This document shows, in pieces, positions 24,386 to 36,123 of a stretch of DNA of 64,000 nucleotides (positions are counted from its first letter, which is position 1; each line of letters begins with the position of its first letter). Source of the DNA: Luzula sylvatica. Its lineage: Eukaryota; Streptophyta; Magnoliopsida; Poales; Juncaceae. The notes beneath the pieces were generated by a model that saw only the letters and a list, made by a program, of their open reading frames with translations, made no database searches and was not told the origin of the DNA. Where the stretch lies: assembly GCA_946800325.1 (NCBI GenBank), contig OX326958.1:64398366-64462365 (forward strand). The letters run 5' to 3'. Made by a program: the position numbers and the translations under genes.

Positions 24386-25136
24386 AAGAATCACAATAAA
24401 GAAATTGAAATTGAGTACTATTTTACTCTAATTCTTCAATCGATGTTATCAATTCAATGAAATTTAGCTTAATTTGATTTCAATTTCATGCAGGAAAGTT
24501 ACTTCTCTCACGCTTTCTCTAAGGATGAGTGAGGTTGAAATAAAAAATCTTCACCTTTTCCATTTGTGCAGCAAGGCCAAGAAGAGGGGATCATGGCTAT
24601 TGAAGGGATGGTGGATAAGAGCAGCTTTGGTGAAAGAAGCTTCTTGAGAGAGAGATTCGAAGTGAGACGTTGCGGCTTGAATTGGGCGACAATAGAGGGC
24701 TTGCGCGTGGAAGAGGATGAGGAGAGGGAGGGAGTGGCTTTTGCCGTCGCCATTACTGTGCGAGAGGGAGGGAGTGGCTTTGAGAGAGGAGAGCACAGTG
24801 AGAGGAGAAGAGGAGATCACGACAGGAGAGAGAGAGAGAGAGAGATGGGTTCGGGTGGGTTTGAGAGAGAAGAGAAGAGAGATCGGGTCGGGTTAGGAAT
24901 TAACTGATCGGGTTAGTATTAATTTTCCATGTCGTAATGTAAGGATCCCTAAAAAATCCACATCACCATGTCATGTCACAATTTAACAGAGGTTTTAACA
25001 CCAAATGGACGGAGAGGGCATTTTGAACAATGTTTGAAAGGTTAGGGGGTAAAAAAGTGCAGTTTTTTGTCTGGGGGGTAAAGTGCACATTTGGAACAAG
25101 TTTGGGGGGCAAAAGTGTATTTTTTTCTTAGTTTTA

Positions 25137-26900
25137 TCCATTCTTCTCAAGATCTTGTGTGTTCCTTATGGCAAGTCTAACTCGCCTGGTCACAAAAACG
25201 GCCCATCAAATACCATTAATTCTCTGCAGGGACGAATTTTAATAGGGGCCACGAGGACGTCGCCTCTTCAAAAATTTGGTCGGACAATGTATATATAAAC
25301 TAATGATGTAATATATTTTATCATTAAAACAGTGTAAATTTACTTTTTCGTTCTTTCAAAAAAATCGTGCAGTGTAATTTCAGAATCAGTTTTTCATTTG
25401 GGAGTAGGCCCTACGTGGTCCAGACTTCATTTCTAAGGGGGTCCAAAATATTTAACACACTTATATGTTTTCTAGTTCAATTTATCGCACCGAATTAATC
25501 ATAATCGGGCTAGATGTTATGACCGTTTTGCACAACAAACGAACCCATTTGTACAAACAAACTCCCAAAATCCTTTCAGTGTCTCGCCTTTCTCGTGTTT
25601 CTTATCCGTCCTAGCGCGCGTCGCCTTCTGCCAGACCTTTCAATCACGTTGCTGGATTAGAGAGGTGTCCTGTTCAGGGAACTATTAACCGGATCCTTTC
25701 ATGCTGTGACGAGAAGCCATGCTAAATAATCAGCCGCTCGCGTGGAAAAGCAAGGTTGTGAAGACGCAACAGAATTATTTTGTAACTCGTACCAGTATTG
25801 GTTCATGGAACCAAGATTGATGATTAATTGAGTCTATATGAGATAATATTATCTCAAATTTGGTCTTAAAAATAATATTCCTACTAAGGACTTGTTCATA
25901 TGTTCAAGAAATCATGAAATTAGCGTAGGTTAGGATAATAATAATATATCAAAATATTACTATGATATATGTGGATGGTATTTTATTAATTGTAATAATA
26001 ATTTTAGATTAAGAAATTCTCATAAATTTATATAAATTTTGTCAAAATAAATTTTACAGAAACACAAATTTATTCTCGAATTCGGTGGGTAATTTTACAA
26101 AAACACAAATTTTGTTAATTAAATATACTAATTAGAACACATAGATGTTATGATAAAATTTGGATAATTTCGGTTAGTATATTTAATTCAAATTATAACC
26201 AGTACATGTTAGTTGTTAACTTAATACACAATGAATATTTATTCGAATTCATAAATTTGAATAAATTTTAATGAATATTTAAGTATATATCTTAATTATC
26301 ACGATAATTAAACGTAATAACTAAATAAAAAATTACTCTCCTCCAAAAATTTTACATATTTTTTTTCAGCCCGTCAGATATTAAAAAAAAAGAAAAAATT
26401 ACTCTCCTCCAAAATGTACCGCCGAATTCTCCATTATTGAACTATTACATTTAATTAACGTGAAAATTAAAACATATAATTAAATATTCATTAAAATTTA
26501 TTCCAATTTATGAATTCGAATAAATATTAATTACATATTAAGTTAATATGTAACATGTGATCGTTATCATGTTAATTAAATATACTAATTTAGAACATAG
26601 ATCATGTTATGATAAAATTTGGAGGAAAAAGAACCAAATTTTCAATTGAAAAATTTGGGCGGACAATGATTCCCCGCCTATTTTTTAATTACGCGGACAA
26701 TGATTCCCCGCCTATTCCTAATCCAGTTCATCAAAAAAGGCGGATAATGATTCACCGCCTGGCTCTTTTTGAAAGTCCGCAAAAGACATTTTTCAATTTT
26801 TTTTCAAATGTTGGTTATTTCGTTAATTAACTTATTCAACTTGGTTAGTTGTAAACAATTTCCTTAATTATATTCTTTATTTATCCACTATTTTTTTTTC
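25137..26900. other. Intergenic DNA with diverged repeat arms
   Basis: 25200-25800 shows no gene. 26210-26330 and 26390-26620 are two arms, in opposite orientation, of a repeat whose signature is GCCGAATTCTCCATTA followed by AT-rich words (TTTATGAATTCGAATAAATA); the same family recurs at 58950-59640. 26640-26775 has three copies of a CGGACAATGATTCCCCGCC-like phrase. Confidence 0.55.
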
Positions 26901-26901
26901 C

Positions 26902-27391
26902 CGAGAAAAATGAGTTTTCTCGCGGTATAGAGAATCGATCTAATCAAGCAAGTTTGCCGGTGCTTTGTCTAGGCAGTTGCATCCGCGACCGACGAACTCC
27001 GACTCACAGTGGATACAAGTAGAGGAGCGACACTTGTGGCTCTCCGATTGTGATCAAACCGAAGGAGCAAAAATGTTGGCTGTGGAAGAGTGTGGACGTG
27101 GGACGCATGAAAGACAACCGGAGGCGTGTCAAGACGGTGGGAGACGTGTGGTATGGGACGCACGGGCTAGTCACCAACGTGATACCGGAGAAGGAAAGGA
27201 TGCGAGCGATCAACCCGTCGTGCGTGATCAATTTCACGCTGGTAATCGTCTATCCTTCTATTGCATCGTAATCTCGAAGTCATGGCGTGATCTTGGATTT
27301 TGGGAACCGGACCGGGCCTTCATATCCGCTGCGCGGGCCCGGGTACGGGTGAATTCCCAACACTCATTACATTCAAACTCGTGTGATTCCC
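26902..27391 (+). mobile_element. Truncated Copia LTR fragment, plus orientation
   Basis: Starts near CCCGAGAAAAATGAGTTTTC and ends GGGTGAATTCCCAACA, closely matching the reverse complement of the LTR at 56564-57060. The upstream half of the LTR is missing, no PBS follows the CCCAACA end, and the DNA that follows belongs to an element on the other strand. Confidence 0.75.
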
Positions 27392-30300
27392 TTGGATTTT
27401 ATTGACGGTGAATTAGGCGCTTTATGTGTACGACGTATAGCCACATACATGTTATGGCAGATATAACAGATCCTCACATCAAATGTAAAGCATCATGTTG
27501 TTACTTTTCGCCCTGCTTGATGTCTCACATCGAGCCGTAGAAATTTTCTGCCATTCGACATTTCGATTTAACTCCGCCAAGGAGTTATATGTTGTAAACA
27601 TTTTTCAACAATATGTCGATATACGTGCTATAATATAGAACGAGGAAGTTCTTAGATCCATCATATAGATCTTCACGCTTAATTCATAAGCGGTCTCGTC
27701 TAAATTTTGTGTCGTTACAAGAAATATAACGCGGCTCCCACTAACCTTCATGTGTACACAAAGTTTCATTCGTTCCGACAATATTATAACAGTTTATAAC
27801 TTCGTCAATACGAATATTCCAATTCCGAGAAGTTTTCTCTAATCCATCATATGGATCGTTAAAGCGTGCATATCTTATCCCTGATTCTTATGAATCGACA
27901 AAACCGTAAGGTTGTGTCAAGTACACATCCTTTCATAAAATTTATGTCAAGAAATTCGGTTTTGACATCCATTTTGCCAGATCACATAGTCATAATACGC
28001 GATCATGGCAAGCAGAATTTCGAGAATGTGAAAGCATGGCAACATGCGAAAACGTTTCTTCATAGTCCGACTATGAAATATTTGAAACTTTTCGCTACTA
28101 GCCTCGCTTTGTTATATGCGTATTCCTATCCGTGTCGGCTCTCATCTTGAAAACCCATTGACTTTTCACGGGTCTAACCCGGAAAGTAATGAAATCAAGT
28201 TCTAAACTTGATAATTTACACGGATCGAATCTCAGATTTCAGGACACCATGTCATGTGGAATTGTTATTCTCATAGCCTCCATGTAGGATATCGAATCAT
28301 CATATGATTTCGATCTATCATCATTAGCCACGACAAATCCATATTCATCAGCTTATGATATAGCCTACTTAATCTATGAAATTCCTTTTTGTGTTCGACT
28401 TGTATTCATCAACTCTTGATGAAGTCGTGTCAACTTTCATCGGCTCAATGTTCATTTTCAGATCTCGAACTCTTTCGAGATTTATTCTACTCCCACTGGC
28501 CCGCATAGATATTAGCAACATCAAGTTCCAAACTTGTGCGCATCCAGTCCTCCTCTAAGAAGGCATCTCTTCGAACCACGAAAATCTCATTTTCGTCGGG
28601 ACGTTAGAACTATTACCCTTTAGTTTCCTTAAGAATATATGATAAACGAACAATTTTCAGATTTGGGATTGAGTTTAACCGAAACAAATTTCGAAATATA
28701 CTCACATCCTCAAATATGTACAAATGACAATTTCGGAACCATTCCGATCCATATCTCATATGGCGTCTTTTATACCGATTAGAAGGTTTATGGTTCATAT
28801 CTTGTATGCAACCATTCATTAGTGCCGCTGTCACAAGGGCGCATCCCCAAAATATTTTTGGGAGATTCGTTTGACTTATCATTTATCGAATCATGTCTAA
28901 CATGCGTTCAATTTCTCTTTCCGGACATCTCAATGTTCCGAAATGAATATAATTGTGAAACGATTCCACAATCATGAATGATAATCAATACTTATAACTC
29001 AAATATCGCCTCTTCGATCCTATCGAAGTGCGTAGCTCAAATACTCGCCTTCTCGATCCTATCGAAAATGCTTTTATTTTCTTGCTTAGTCGATCTTGTA
29101 TTTTGTTTTTGAAACTCTTTGAATCTTTCAAAAATCTCCGTTTCGGCATGCGTTAAACAGATAATTACCGTATCTAACTTAACCGTCCGTAAACGTAACA
29201 AAATACCGATAGCCTCCTCTTGCCTCGGAATTTATCGGACCTTTTACATCTTAATGTAATTTGCAATAATTCGTTGGATCTTTCTCCAACCTTTGGAGAA
29301 TGACGCCCTTTGTCGTCTTGCCTAATAAATAAGTATCACATTAATCAATCGAATCTAATTCGAATGATTCTAGCAATCCATCATATGTAATCTATATACA
29401 TGTATCTCGTTTATATGGCCAAGACGGCAACGCCAAAAGAAGCAATCAACTTCTAGTTTTAATCCTCATCGGATTTCACCATTCTTTGAGTCATTAGTTT
29501 GGACAACTCCTTGTCCGAACTTTCTGTTTGGAAAACAATTTTCCAAAATACCCTTAGACATTTATTTCTTTCGATCCCATCTTTGAATTACAAGGACATC
29601 CACGCATCTAAATGCATTGGATTCCTCGGATGCTCCAAGCATCTCCTATTCAAATTTACATCGCATCTCATGCAATTTCGGGATCAACTTATCTATCGAA
29701 TGCATATGATATTCGGTAACAAAGATCAAATCTCGTACCATCAACACACGAGTATTAATTAATGACCCATAAGGCGTCTCAAAATTAACCTACTCTTTAA
29801 GCCGCATTGAACCATTCAACACGTTCTAGCTCTTGAAACTATTTCTTGAGCGTTGCGTCTTACTTTCATATACACCCGAATTCTCAAAACAATTTTGAGA
29901 AATTTGCGTCTGTACATGCCACCACAAGGTACGTAATATCGTTCGATTTCTTCTTAAAGTTTATCGAACCCGGCTTTCTCTAAAGCCAAAGCCTCGAGCC
30001 CCGAATCTACTATTTTCCGTGTCCAACACGTTCCTTTAAGTCTAAGAACTATTATTTGACTATCAAGGTTAATTATGGTAATTCTAGCCCAAAAGCCATC
30101 TATCATATCGATCTCATCGATATATTTGGTGTTGCTTGAAAACATAATTCTAAACGGATGATGAAGATTAAGCACCTAACCGTGCGTACTTTATCTATGT
30201 ACTTATATGATGATTATATGATAGTGTTATTTTATCGAATCGATAACCTTTATACCGAAACTGGACTCCAAGTCCATAACACTCAAGATCCATATTTCGC

Positions 30301-30496
30301 AATCCTCCCATAAGTGACTATGGCCGACAAATGGGATCTTGCTTATTTAGGTAGGATTATTTTCCAATCGTATCATATACGACTCTTGAACCTTTATAGA
30401 ATTTCGGTGATGGATTGTATCATATACAATCCCAATTCCTTGTGTGCATTCTATTTATGCCCCGAACTCTAATCGAATTAGCTTGGACGGTTAAGT
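27392..30496 (-). mobile_element. Decayed Copia internal region (partial pol, gag and leader)
   Basis: The segment aligns in order and orientation with the intact Copia element at 44200-48370, but with many substitutions, indels and stops. Recognisable pieces are an RT-region match near 27640-27760 (shared GCGGCTCCCACTAACCTTC), an integrase/RT spacer match at 28613-28882 (SQTNLPKIFWGCAL, ending YILKETKG), a gag N-terminal match at 29954-30175, and a leader match at 30200-30496 (shared TCCTCCCAYAAGTGACT and GGCTTGGACGGTTAAGT). The leader stops abruptly at 30496, where another LTR begins. No frame is open. Confidence 0.82.
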
Positions 30497-31355
30497 TGAA
30501 GGAAATACAGTTTCATGATCAACCGTAAAAGTGTACACATGGATGAACGAATATAAGCGTACATTCGTGGCCATAACATTCAGTAGGAAAATCCGATTTG
30601 AATGGTTCAAATTGGTTTAGATAGATAATTAGATTATCTATAACCTTCATGTAGAAATATATTTCATACGAACGAAGTATCAGTGTCGTTTATGTGAAAT
30701 ACAGAAAAGGATGCAACAGTATGACATACAGTTAGTAAAACAGTCATAACGTTTTCATACGAACTCCAATTGGGCTGAACCAAATTGGGTTTTGTAGATA
30801 ATTAGATTATCTACAACTTTCATGTTGGGTGATGTTCTGTCAGAGAGATTTATCAATTTCGTATGGACAGAATACTGAACAGGTTCATGCAGTTTTCTGT
30901 GTGAAAGGGTGTATATTGGATATACATGCCTTTTGGCTAATCCTGATCCTATTAGATATAAATAGGATACTTTCTCTCTCCTCACTAAGTAATCCAATCA
31001 GTTCATTCTGCCCAATACACAAAGGAAAAGAGAGAATTCAGTTTTGATCTTTCGTGAGTGAAAAGGGGCGAAGAGAGAGAAATCGAGAAAGAGTTTCTCG
31101 AGGAATAGAGAATCGATTAGATCGAGCAAGTTCGCCGGTGCATCGTCTAGGCAGGTGCATCCGCGACCGACGTCTTACGAATCAACGTGGATACAAGTAG
31201 AGGAACGACGTTTGTGGTTCTTCGATTGTGATCGACTCGAGTAAGAAAGAAAGTGGAAACGCTTGGACACACGAAGACGAAGTCGAGTGAACCGGTGTAG
31301 TTAACGAGTGGTGAAGAACGCGTGGTATGGGACGCGCGGATTGTCACCAACGTGA
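30497..31355 (+). mobile_element. Copia LTR fragment, plus orientation, cut by the Sirevirus-like insertion
   Basis: Begins TGAAGGAAATACAG, the start of this LTR family, and continues to ATTGTCACCAACGTGA, where the Sirevirus-like LTR begins. A related LTR (27170-27185) continues beyond that phrase, and here the rest is missing. It sits within the leader of the decayed minus-strand element, so it arrived later and on the opposite strand. Confidence 0.8.
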
Positions 31356-32760
31356 TGTTGTTTAATTCTAACCTAGAGGGGGGTAAATTTGGCAATCTAA
31401 CTTACACTTAGTTTAGATTTAAACCTAATTTACGGTGCGGAATAAATAATAATTTAGATGATAAAGATGATACCGTACAAACACTTTGACACAAGATGTT
31501 TGTTTACGAAGTTCGGTAGGTGGTTGCTTTGTAGCTTTAACTCACCCTTTACTCGCTTAATTGACCGACTCAATTATTTGCGAGTACCTACGTCTCCGGG
31601 AATGCCTTGTGCCTCTTTTTGGCTTTCGATTGAATTCCAACTCAACTCGATTACAAGGATTTGCCTAGATCGATTTACACGCTTCTATCGATCTATAGCT
31701 TAGGCTCTTTACAATTTGTTGCACTAGCCTATTACACTTTTTCACTAATCGAGCTACAACGTGATCGGTCACGTGAGTGGGATACGATTAGTGGAGAATA
31801 TCGAAAGTAGATCAACGATCTAAAGAGGTTTCTCAAGCTATCAATGGATATAGATAATCACAGCTTAGGGTTTCTCTCTTTTTAGGTTTGAATGTTTGAA
31901 AATAAAGGAGTAAGAGAGAGAGACCCATGAAGGATTCTATTTATACCCTCTATAGAAATCCTTCAGAAAACTTGAAGTGCGTTCGAACGCATAAAGTCCG
32001 TTCAGAACGCACTTGTAGTTTGCACTAGCCGTTTCAAAATAACGTGCAAGTACATCTTGGGTCCGTTCGAACGGACAATGTCCGTTCGTAACGGACTCAA
32101 TTATACATAGCATTTTGCGTTCACAGGAACAAGAGTCCGTTCAACGCACTGAAAAGTGGGTGAACGGATTCCAGGTTGTCCGTTCGAACGCACATGTGTG
32201 TTCGTTCGAACGCACACATCCCTGTGACATTTTTCGTTCACAGGAAGGATTGTCCGTTCAACGCACTCAGAAGGTGGGTGAACGGATTCTAATTGTCCGT
32301 TCGAACGGACATGATTGTTCGTTCGAACGCACACATCCCTGTGACACGTTTGGTTCTAATCAAGGTTTAAATGTTTGAAAGTGGCAAGTCCGTTCTGAAC
32401 GGACTTTGAGTTCGTTCAGAACGCACTTCCTGCTTGACTGAACTCTTTGTTATTTTGAACATGATTTTACTTGAGTTCTACTAGGTTTGTACCTATGGTT
32501 TATTTGTGGCGTATCCCACTCACGGAAGGCTTCAACATCTTGATTCTTGATGTATTCCAATGGCCTTCCTTGTGTTCTTCTTTTCTTGTTTATCTTGAGA
32601 CTTCATGTCCTGATTCTTGATGTAATCCAATGAAATCCTCCTTCACAAGTCCTCCTTCATCTTCGTATCGTACCTATGTTATCCTGCACTTTTCTGGATG
32701 TATACATTAGTAATGACAGTGTTTTGAAATAATCAAACTATCAGGAAATTTGAACCAACA
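31356..32760 (-). repeat. 3' LTR of the Sirevirus-like element
   Basis: 1405 bp from TGTTGTTTAATTC to GAACCAACA, with TGTTG/CAACA ends and a purine tract adjoining on the internal side. 31977-32425 carries the palindrome cluster described separately. Confidence 0.9.
31977..32425. repeat. Paired TTCGAA palindromes in LTR (copy in 54495-54945)
   Basis: Variants of GTSCGTTCGAACGSAC occur in pairs with short AT-rich spacers, for example 31977-31991 with 31996-32012, then near 32060/32079, 32197/32213 and 32296/32312. Some arms carry one-base insertions (GTTCAGAAC) or lack the centre. Confidence 0.85.
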
Positions 32761-32930
32761 AACTCCCCCTTTTGATTAATTTCAAAACACTGTCGGTTTG
32801 GAGAGTTTCACCATTTAGTTGAGAACTTTCCGTACGATCGTTTCTCCCCCATTTTGAAAGAGATCAAAAGGGCCAAGGAGACTTCATCAACGGAAGGCTC
32901 CCCCTAAATGCGAGCTCCCCCTCAAAGAAT
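32761..32930 (-). promoter_or_regulatory. Polypurine tract with extra copies
   Basis: On the minus strand AAAAGGGGGAGTT abuts the 3' LTR (32761-32773), the expected primer for plus-strand DNA synthesis. Three more G-rich purine tracts follow within 170 bp, at about 32846, 32900 and 32917 (for example TAGGGGGAGC). Multiple PPT-like tracts next to the 3' LTR are a reported Sirevirus trait. Confidence 0.7.
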
Positions 32931-33320
32931 GAATTGATGAATGTATGAGCTCGTAAATATGATCACATTCTTTTGTTTTGAATGATGACACTCTTTTCAA
33001 ATTTAGCAGATTTTAAGGAAAATAAAACAATTTTTGTGTTTGTGTGTGTTCCGAACGGAAAAAGTGGTGCGTTCGAACGCACTTGCATCTGGACTGATAG
33101 ATTATATGAAAAAAAAATCAAAAAGATGTAACAGTTGATAATACTCAGACTGACACTAAAGCAAATTTATGCAGTTCAAGGCATGACACATGCCGATACA
33201 AACACACACATAACATACGATGTTCAGCGATACAAACCCGACAAACGCAATTTCTCACACACATGCACGTCATATAAAAGCACACACGACAACACAACAC
33301 ACTTATGACACCGCCGGTGA
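32931..33320. other. Non-coding spacer between PPT region and extra ORF
   Basis: AT-rich, includes one TTCGAA palindrome pair near 33050-33085 and a CA-rich stretch at 33190-33310. No ORF. Confidence 0.5.
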
Positions 33321-34853
33321 TTACATCTCGTTGGGACCGGGGTAAGGGTTCGGGTCGGGATGATAGCTTGGACCAGACGCGAAGAAGTCGTCGACGTTGA
33401 ATGTTCCCGAATGGGACTCCGACGGATTCGCGGTGGGATGAGATGGAGGAGGAGGATTGTCTTGTTCTCGAGGTTCCGGGTAGGCCCCGAAACGGTTTTC
33501 AAGATGACCGTAAAGGTCGGAAAATTGACGTTCTACTCTCTCGAGCATCCTTGTCTCGGAAACTTGCATGCCCTCTCGAATTTCATTTCGAATCCCTCGT
33601 TCATGTCGCTCCATACGCTTATTCATTGCCTCTAACAACGACGTTATGTGAGCGAACCGCCTTTCGTCCCTTTCCATCGGGTCGTTCGAACTTCTTACAC
33701 TTTCCCTCCTCTCATGTGTTCGAGCCTGGTTTTCACTGCCCTGGTCGGATGGAGCGTCACTCTCCAACCAACGGGTAGGATTTGGAGGAAGGTGGAACGC
33801 TCCCTCTTCATCTGGGTGATCGATAATCCATTCATGAGCTTGTGCTGAATACCGAAACCTTTGACGCAGAAGGTTTAATTTTGACGCGAGGTTGATCGGT
33901 GGTTCAGGTCGGAAATCCCAGTCTTCCACCGGGATCGAGACTCCTTGGAGGTTCAACATTCGAGCGATCAACGTTCCGTATGGTAACGATGCATTCCTTA
34001 GGTTCATGGCGCTTTCCATGTGGCTTAATATGAGATAAGGCACATGGACGGGTAGTTGGTCCTCGTACCACATGCGATATAAAAACAAGATATTTCGATC
34101 TTCGAGGTTTGCTCTCAATTTTGCAACAGGAGCGAGAATGTTATTACCAATTATCCAGACGAATCTTTCAGGAGCGGCCAGGTGTGACACTGCCGATTGT
34201 GATGCGTATCTATTCGTGACCACTTTCTTCATGGTTTCGAACCCTTCGGTTTCAATTTTCCCCCAGCGGTCGTTGTACACCTTCTCTCCATCATCTTTGA
34301 GCCCGAACAAGTCGCACAAATTCTGCACCGAGATTACGACTTCCTCACCGAGAATAAAAGACGTTATCTTATCTTGGGCATGATCGAAAGTGGTGTTTGC
34401 ATAGAATAGCCGAGTGATGATCTCATACGACCTCTCGTTGAGACGCGCAAGGTTTGCAAATCCCCATTTTCGCTCGATTTCCTCGATCTTGTCGGAAAGA
34501 ATAGAACAATTTCGTGGAAACTCGTAATAGTAAGATTTTGAGAGGGGTCTCCTTACCACAACGCTATTGAAAAGGAGTCCGGCTTCCGGATTTCGAAAGA
34601 GATAATCGTTATTCGGATTGGTGAAATCGTAATCTGCTTGCATTCGTGCGCTGTGATTAGGCCTGTTGGCTGGCGTGCCCCTCTTCATGCGGACAATCGA
34701 TGGAGGCGGTGGTATTTCTTGAGCTTTCGAGCTTTCTCCTGTTCTCTTATTTTCCTTGGATTTCCCTTTTGATATGAGGCTTCGATTTGCATCCATGAAA
34801 TCAAGCTTTTGAGAGAGAAGAGAAGGAGTTTTTGAACGAGAAGATAAGGGCAA
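33321..34853 (-). CDS. Extra ORF of Sirevirus-like element (envelope-gene position), 510 residues
   Basis: An uninterrupted 510-codon frame between pol and the 3' LTR. N-terminus (1-70) basic and disordered; residues about 90-330 form a globular region with FYANTTFDHAQDKITSFILG and ISVQNLCDLFGLKDDG, a pattern I associate with the 'putative plant transposon protein' domain found widely in plant genomes. Residues about 395-450 (SLLEAMNKRMERHERGIRNE and following) are a coiled coil; the C-terminus is Pro/Ser-rich. I see no signal peptide or transmembrane helix, unlike a classical envelope protein. It is not in frame with the end of pol (stop at 35452-35454), so it would need its own message. Domain assignment is from pattern memory and is uncertain. 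Confidence 0.7.
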   Translation of the reverse strand: MPLSSRSKTPSLLSQKLDFMDANRSLISKGKSKENKRTGESSKAQEIPPPPSIVRMKRGTPANRPNHSARMQADYDFTNPNNDYLFRNPEAGLLFNSVVVRRPLSKSYYYEFPRNCSILSDKIEEIERKWGFANLARLNERSYEIITRLFYANTTFDHAQDKITSFILGEEVVISVQNLCDLFGLKDDGEKVYNDRWGKIETEGFETMKKVVTNRYASQSAVSHLAAPERFVWIIGNNILAPVAKLRANLEDRNILFLYRMWYEDQLPVHVPYLILSHMESAMNLRNASLPYGTLIARMLNLQGVSIPVEDWDFRPEPPINLASKLNLLRQRFRYSAQAHEWIIDHPDEEGAFHLPPNPTRWLESDAPSDQGSENQARTHERRESVRSSNDPMERDERRFAHITSLLEAMNKRMERHERGIRNEIREGMQVSETRMLERVERQFSDLYGHLENRFGAYPEPREQDNPPPPSHPTANPSESHSGTFNVDDFFASGPSYHPDPNPYPGPNEM

Positions 34854-34959
34854 GGGTTTGAAGAATGTAAATCGTGTCCCTTTAAGTCTCTTCGTACGAG
34901 AAGATTAACCATAGTGTCCATTGATGAGGGTCGGTTGCATGCAGATGGAGAGTAAATAC

Positions 34960-35335
34960 GACGAGTCCGTTCGAACGGACATTCATGTGCGTTCGAACGT
35001 ACATGCTTTTGGGTAAAAGGCGCCATTGTTTGGGTTCGAGTTGCAGGTGAGAGGTCTTTGAGTTCGTTCGAACGCACTTGCAACTGTTGGGAAAGGCGCC
35101 ATAATATGAAAAGCCGTCGTAATCATACATTTCATCTGTCCGTTCAGAACGCACTGTTTGTTCGTTGGAACGGACTTGAGTCTGGAAGGATGGCATTTGT
35201 TAACTTCATTTGTTCGTTCCGAACGCACTCTTTTGTTCGTTCGAACGGACTTGAGTCTGGAAAGATAGTATTTGTTGACTTCATTTGTCCGTTCCGAACG
35301 CACTCTTTTGTTCGTTCGAACGGACTTGATACTGA
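34960..35335. repeat. Second cluster of paired TTCGAA palindromes, between pol and extra ORF
   Basis: At least five pairs, including GTCCGTTCGAACGGAC (34966) with GTGCGTTCGAACGTAC, and three tandem blocks of about 75-80 bp at 35138-35180, 35212-35252 and 35287-35330. In these a TTCCGAAC or TTCAGAAC arm precedes a TTCGAACGGAC arm. The same motif appears in the LTRs of this element. Confidence 0.85.
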
Positions 35336-35451
35336 GCTGAGACCCGGATTTATTTACCCAAAACACTGACCCTAGTTCAACAACTCTATTTGTACTTATG
35401 ATTATACAGTTATGATGCAACTACATGAGACTAGACCCAATGTGCTGAATT

Positions 35452-36115
35452 TTAATTCTTGAGAGATAACATACCTAGCTTTAGTCGTAGATCGGAGAAA
35501 GGAGCAAATGGTAATGGTTTTGTGAAGATGTCGGCAATTTGATTTTGAGTCTCTATCCATTCGAGTTTGACATCGCCTTTTTCCACGTGATCCCGAATGA
35601 AGTGGTGACGTATGTCGATATGCTTGGTTCGTGAATGGTGGACAGGGTTTTTCGAGATGCATATTGCGCTATTGTTGTCGCACAATATGGGGATTTTACG
35701 GAAGTTCAAACCGTAGTCTCCGAGGGTTTGGTTCAACCACAGTAATTGAGCACAACAGCTTCCTGCGGCTACATACTCGGCTTCGGCCGTCGATAAAGCT
35801 ACCGAGTGTTGTTTACGACTTGACCATGATACAAGTAAACCTCCCAAAAATTGGCATGTACCGCTCGTGCTTTTTCGATCAACTCGGGATCCGGCAAAAT
35901 CCGCATCAGTGTATCCTACTAGGTTTAGGTTCCCACTATGCCCGTACCATATCCCAAGTTCAATTGTACCTTTTAAATAACGAAATATGCGTTTTACGGC
36001 CGTGTAATGTGATACCTTGGGGTTAGCTTGAAATCGAGCGCACAAGCATACGGCGAACATGATGTCGGGACGACTCGCCGTTAGATAAAGAAGGCTCCCG
36101 ATCATTCCTCTATAG
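35452..36115 (-). pseudogene. Sirevirus-like pol, 3' part (RT end and RNase H)
   Basis: Open frame from the hAT target site to the stop at 35452-35454. RT tail GMIGSLLYLTASRPDIMFAV, then Copia RNase H: YTDADFAGSRVDRKSTSGTC, STAEAEYVAAGSC, CDNNSAICISKNPVHHSRTK, ending DIFTKPLPFAPF. The acidic residues of the RNase H core are present. Separated from the rest of RT by the hAT insertion. Confidence 0.9.
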
Positions 36116-36123
36116 GACGTAAT

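Larger units (their letters stand above)
22556..25127. mobile_element. Pack-MULE (Mutator-like element carrying host gene fragments)
   Basis: The 9-bp repeat TTAGTTTTA flanks the element exactly (22547-22555 and 25128-25136), the length diagnostic of the Mutator superfamily. TIRs are about 290 bp: the left begins GAAAAAAATACACTTTTGC and the right is its reverse complement. They share the inner phrases TCCAAATGTGCACTTTACCC, GGTGTTAAAACCTCTGTTAA and GACATGGTGATGTGGATTTT, and run into a (CT)n/(GA)n tract. No transposase is inside; instead there is a glutathione S-transferase gene fragment (24211-24385) and other unidentified sequence. A reading frame at 24508-24753 (minus) starts MATAKATPSLSSSSST and looks like a plastid transit peptide, but I cannot identify it. 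Confidence 0.9.

Noticed and set aside
26902..31355. A single plus-strand retrotransposon with LTRs at 26902 and 30497
   Set aside because: The DNA between codes on the minus strand, no PBS follows 27391 and no PPT precedes 30497.
32101..32378. Frames containing repeated VRSN/FERT words
   Set aside because: Produced by the GTCCGTTCGAAC palindromes in LTRs; the same appears at 54619-54896 and 34882-35420.
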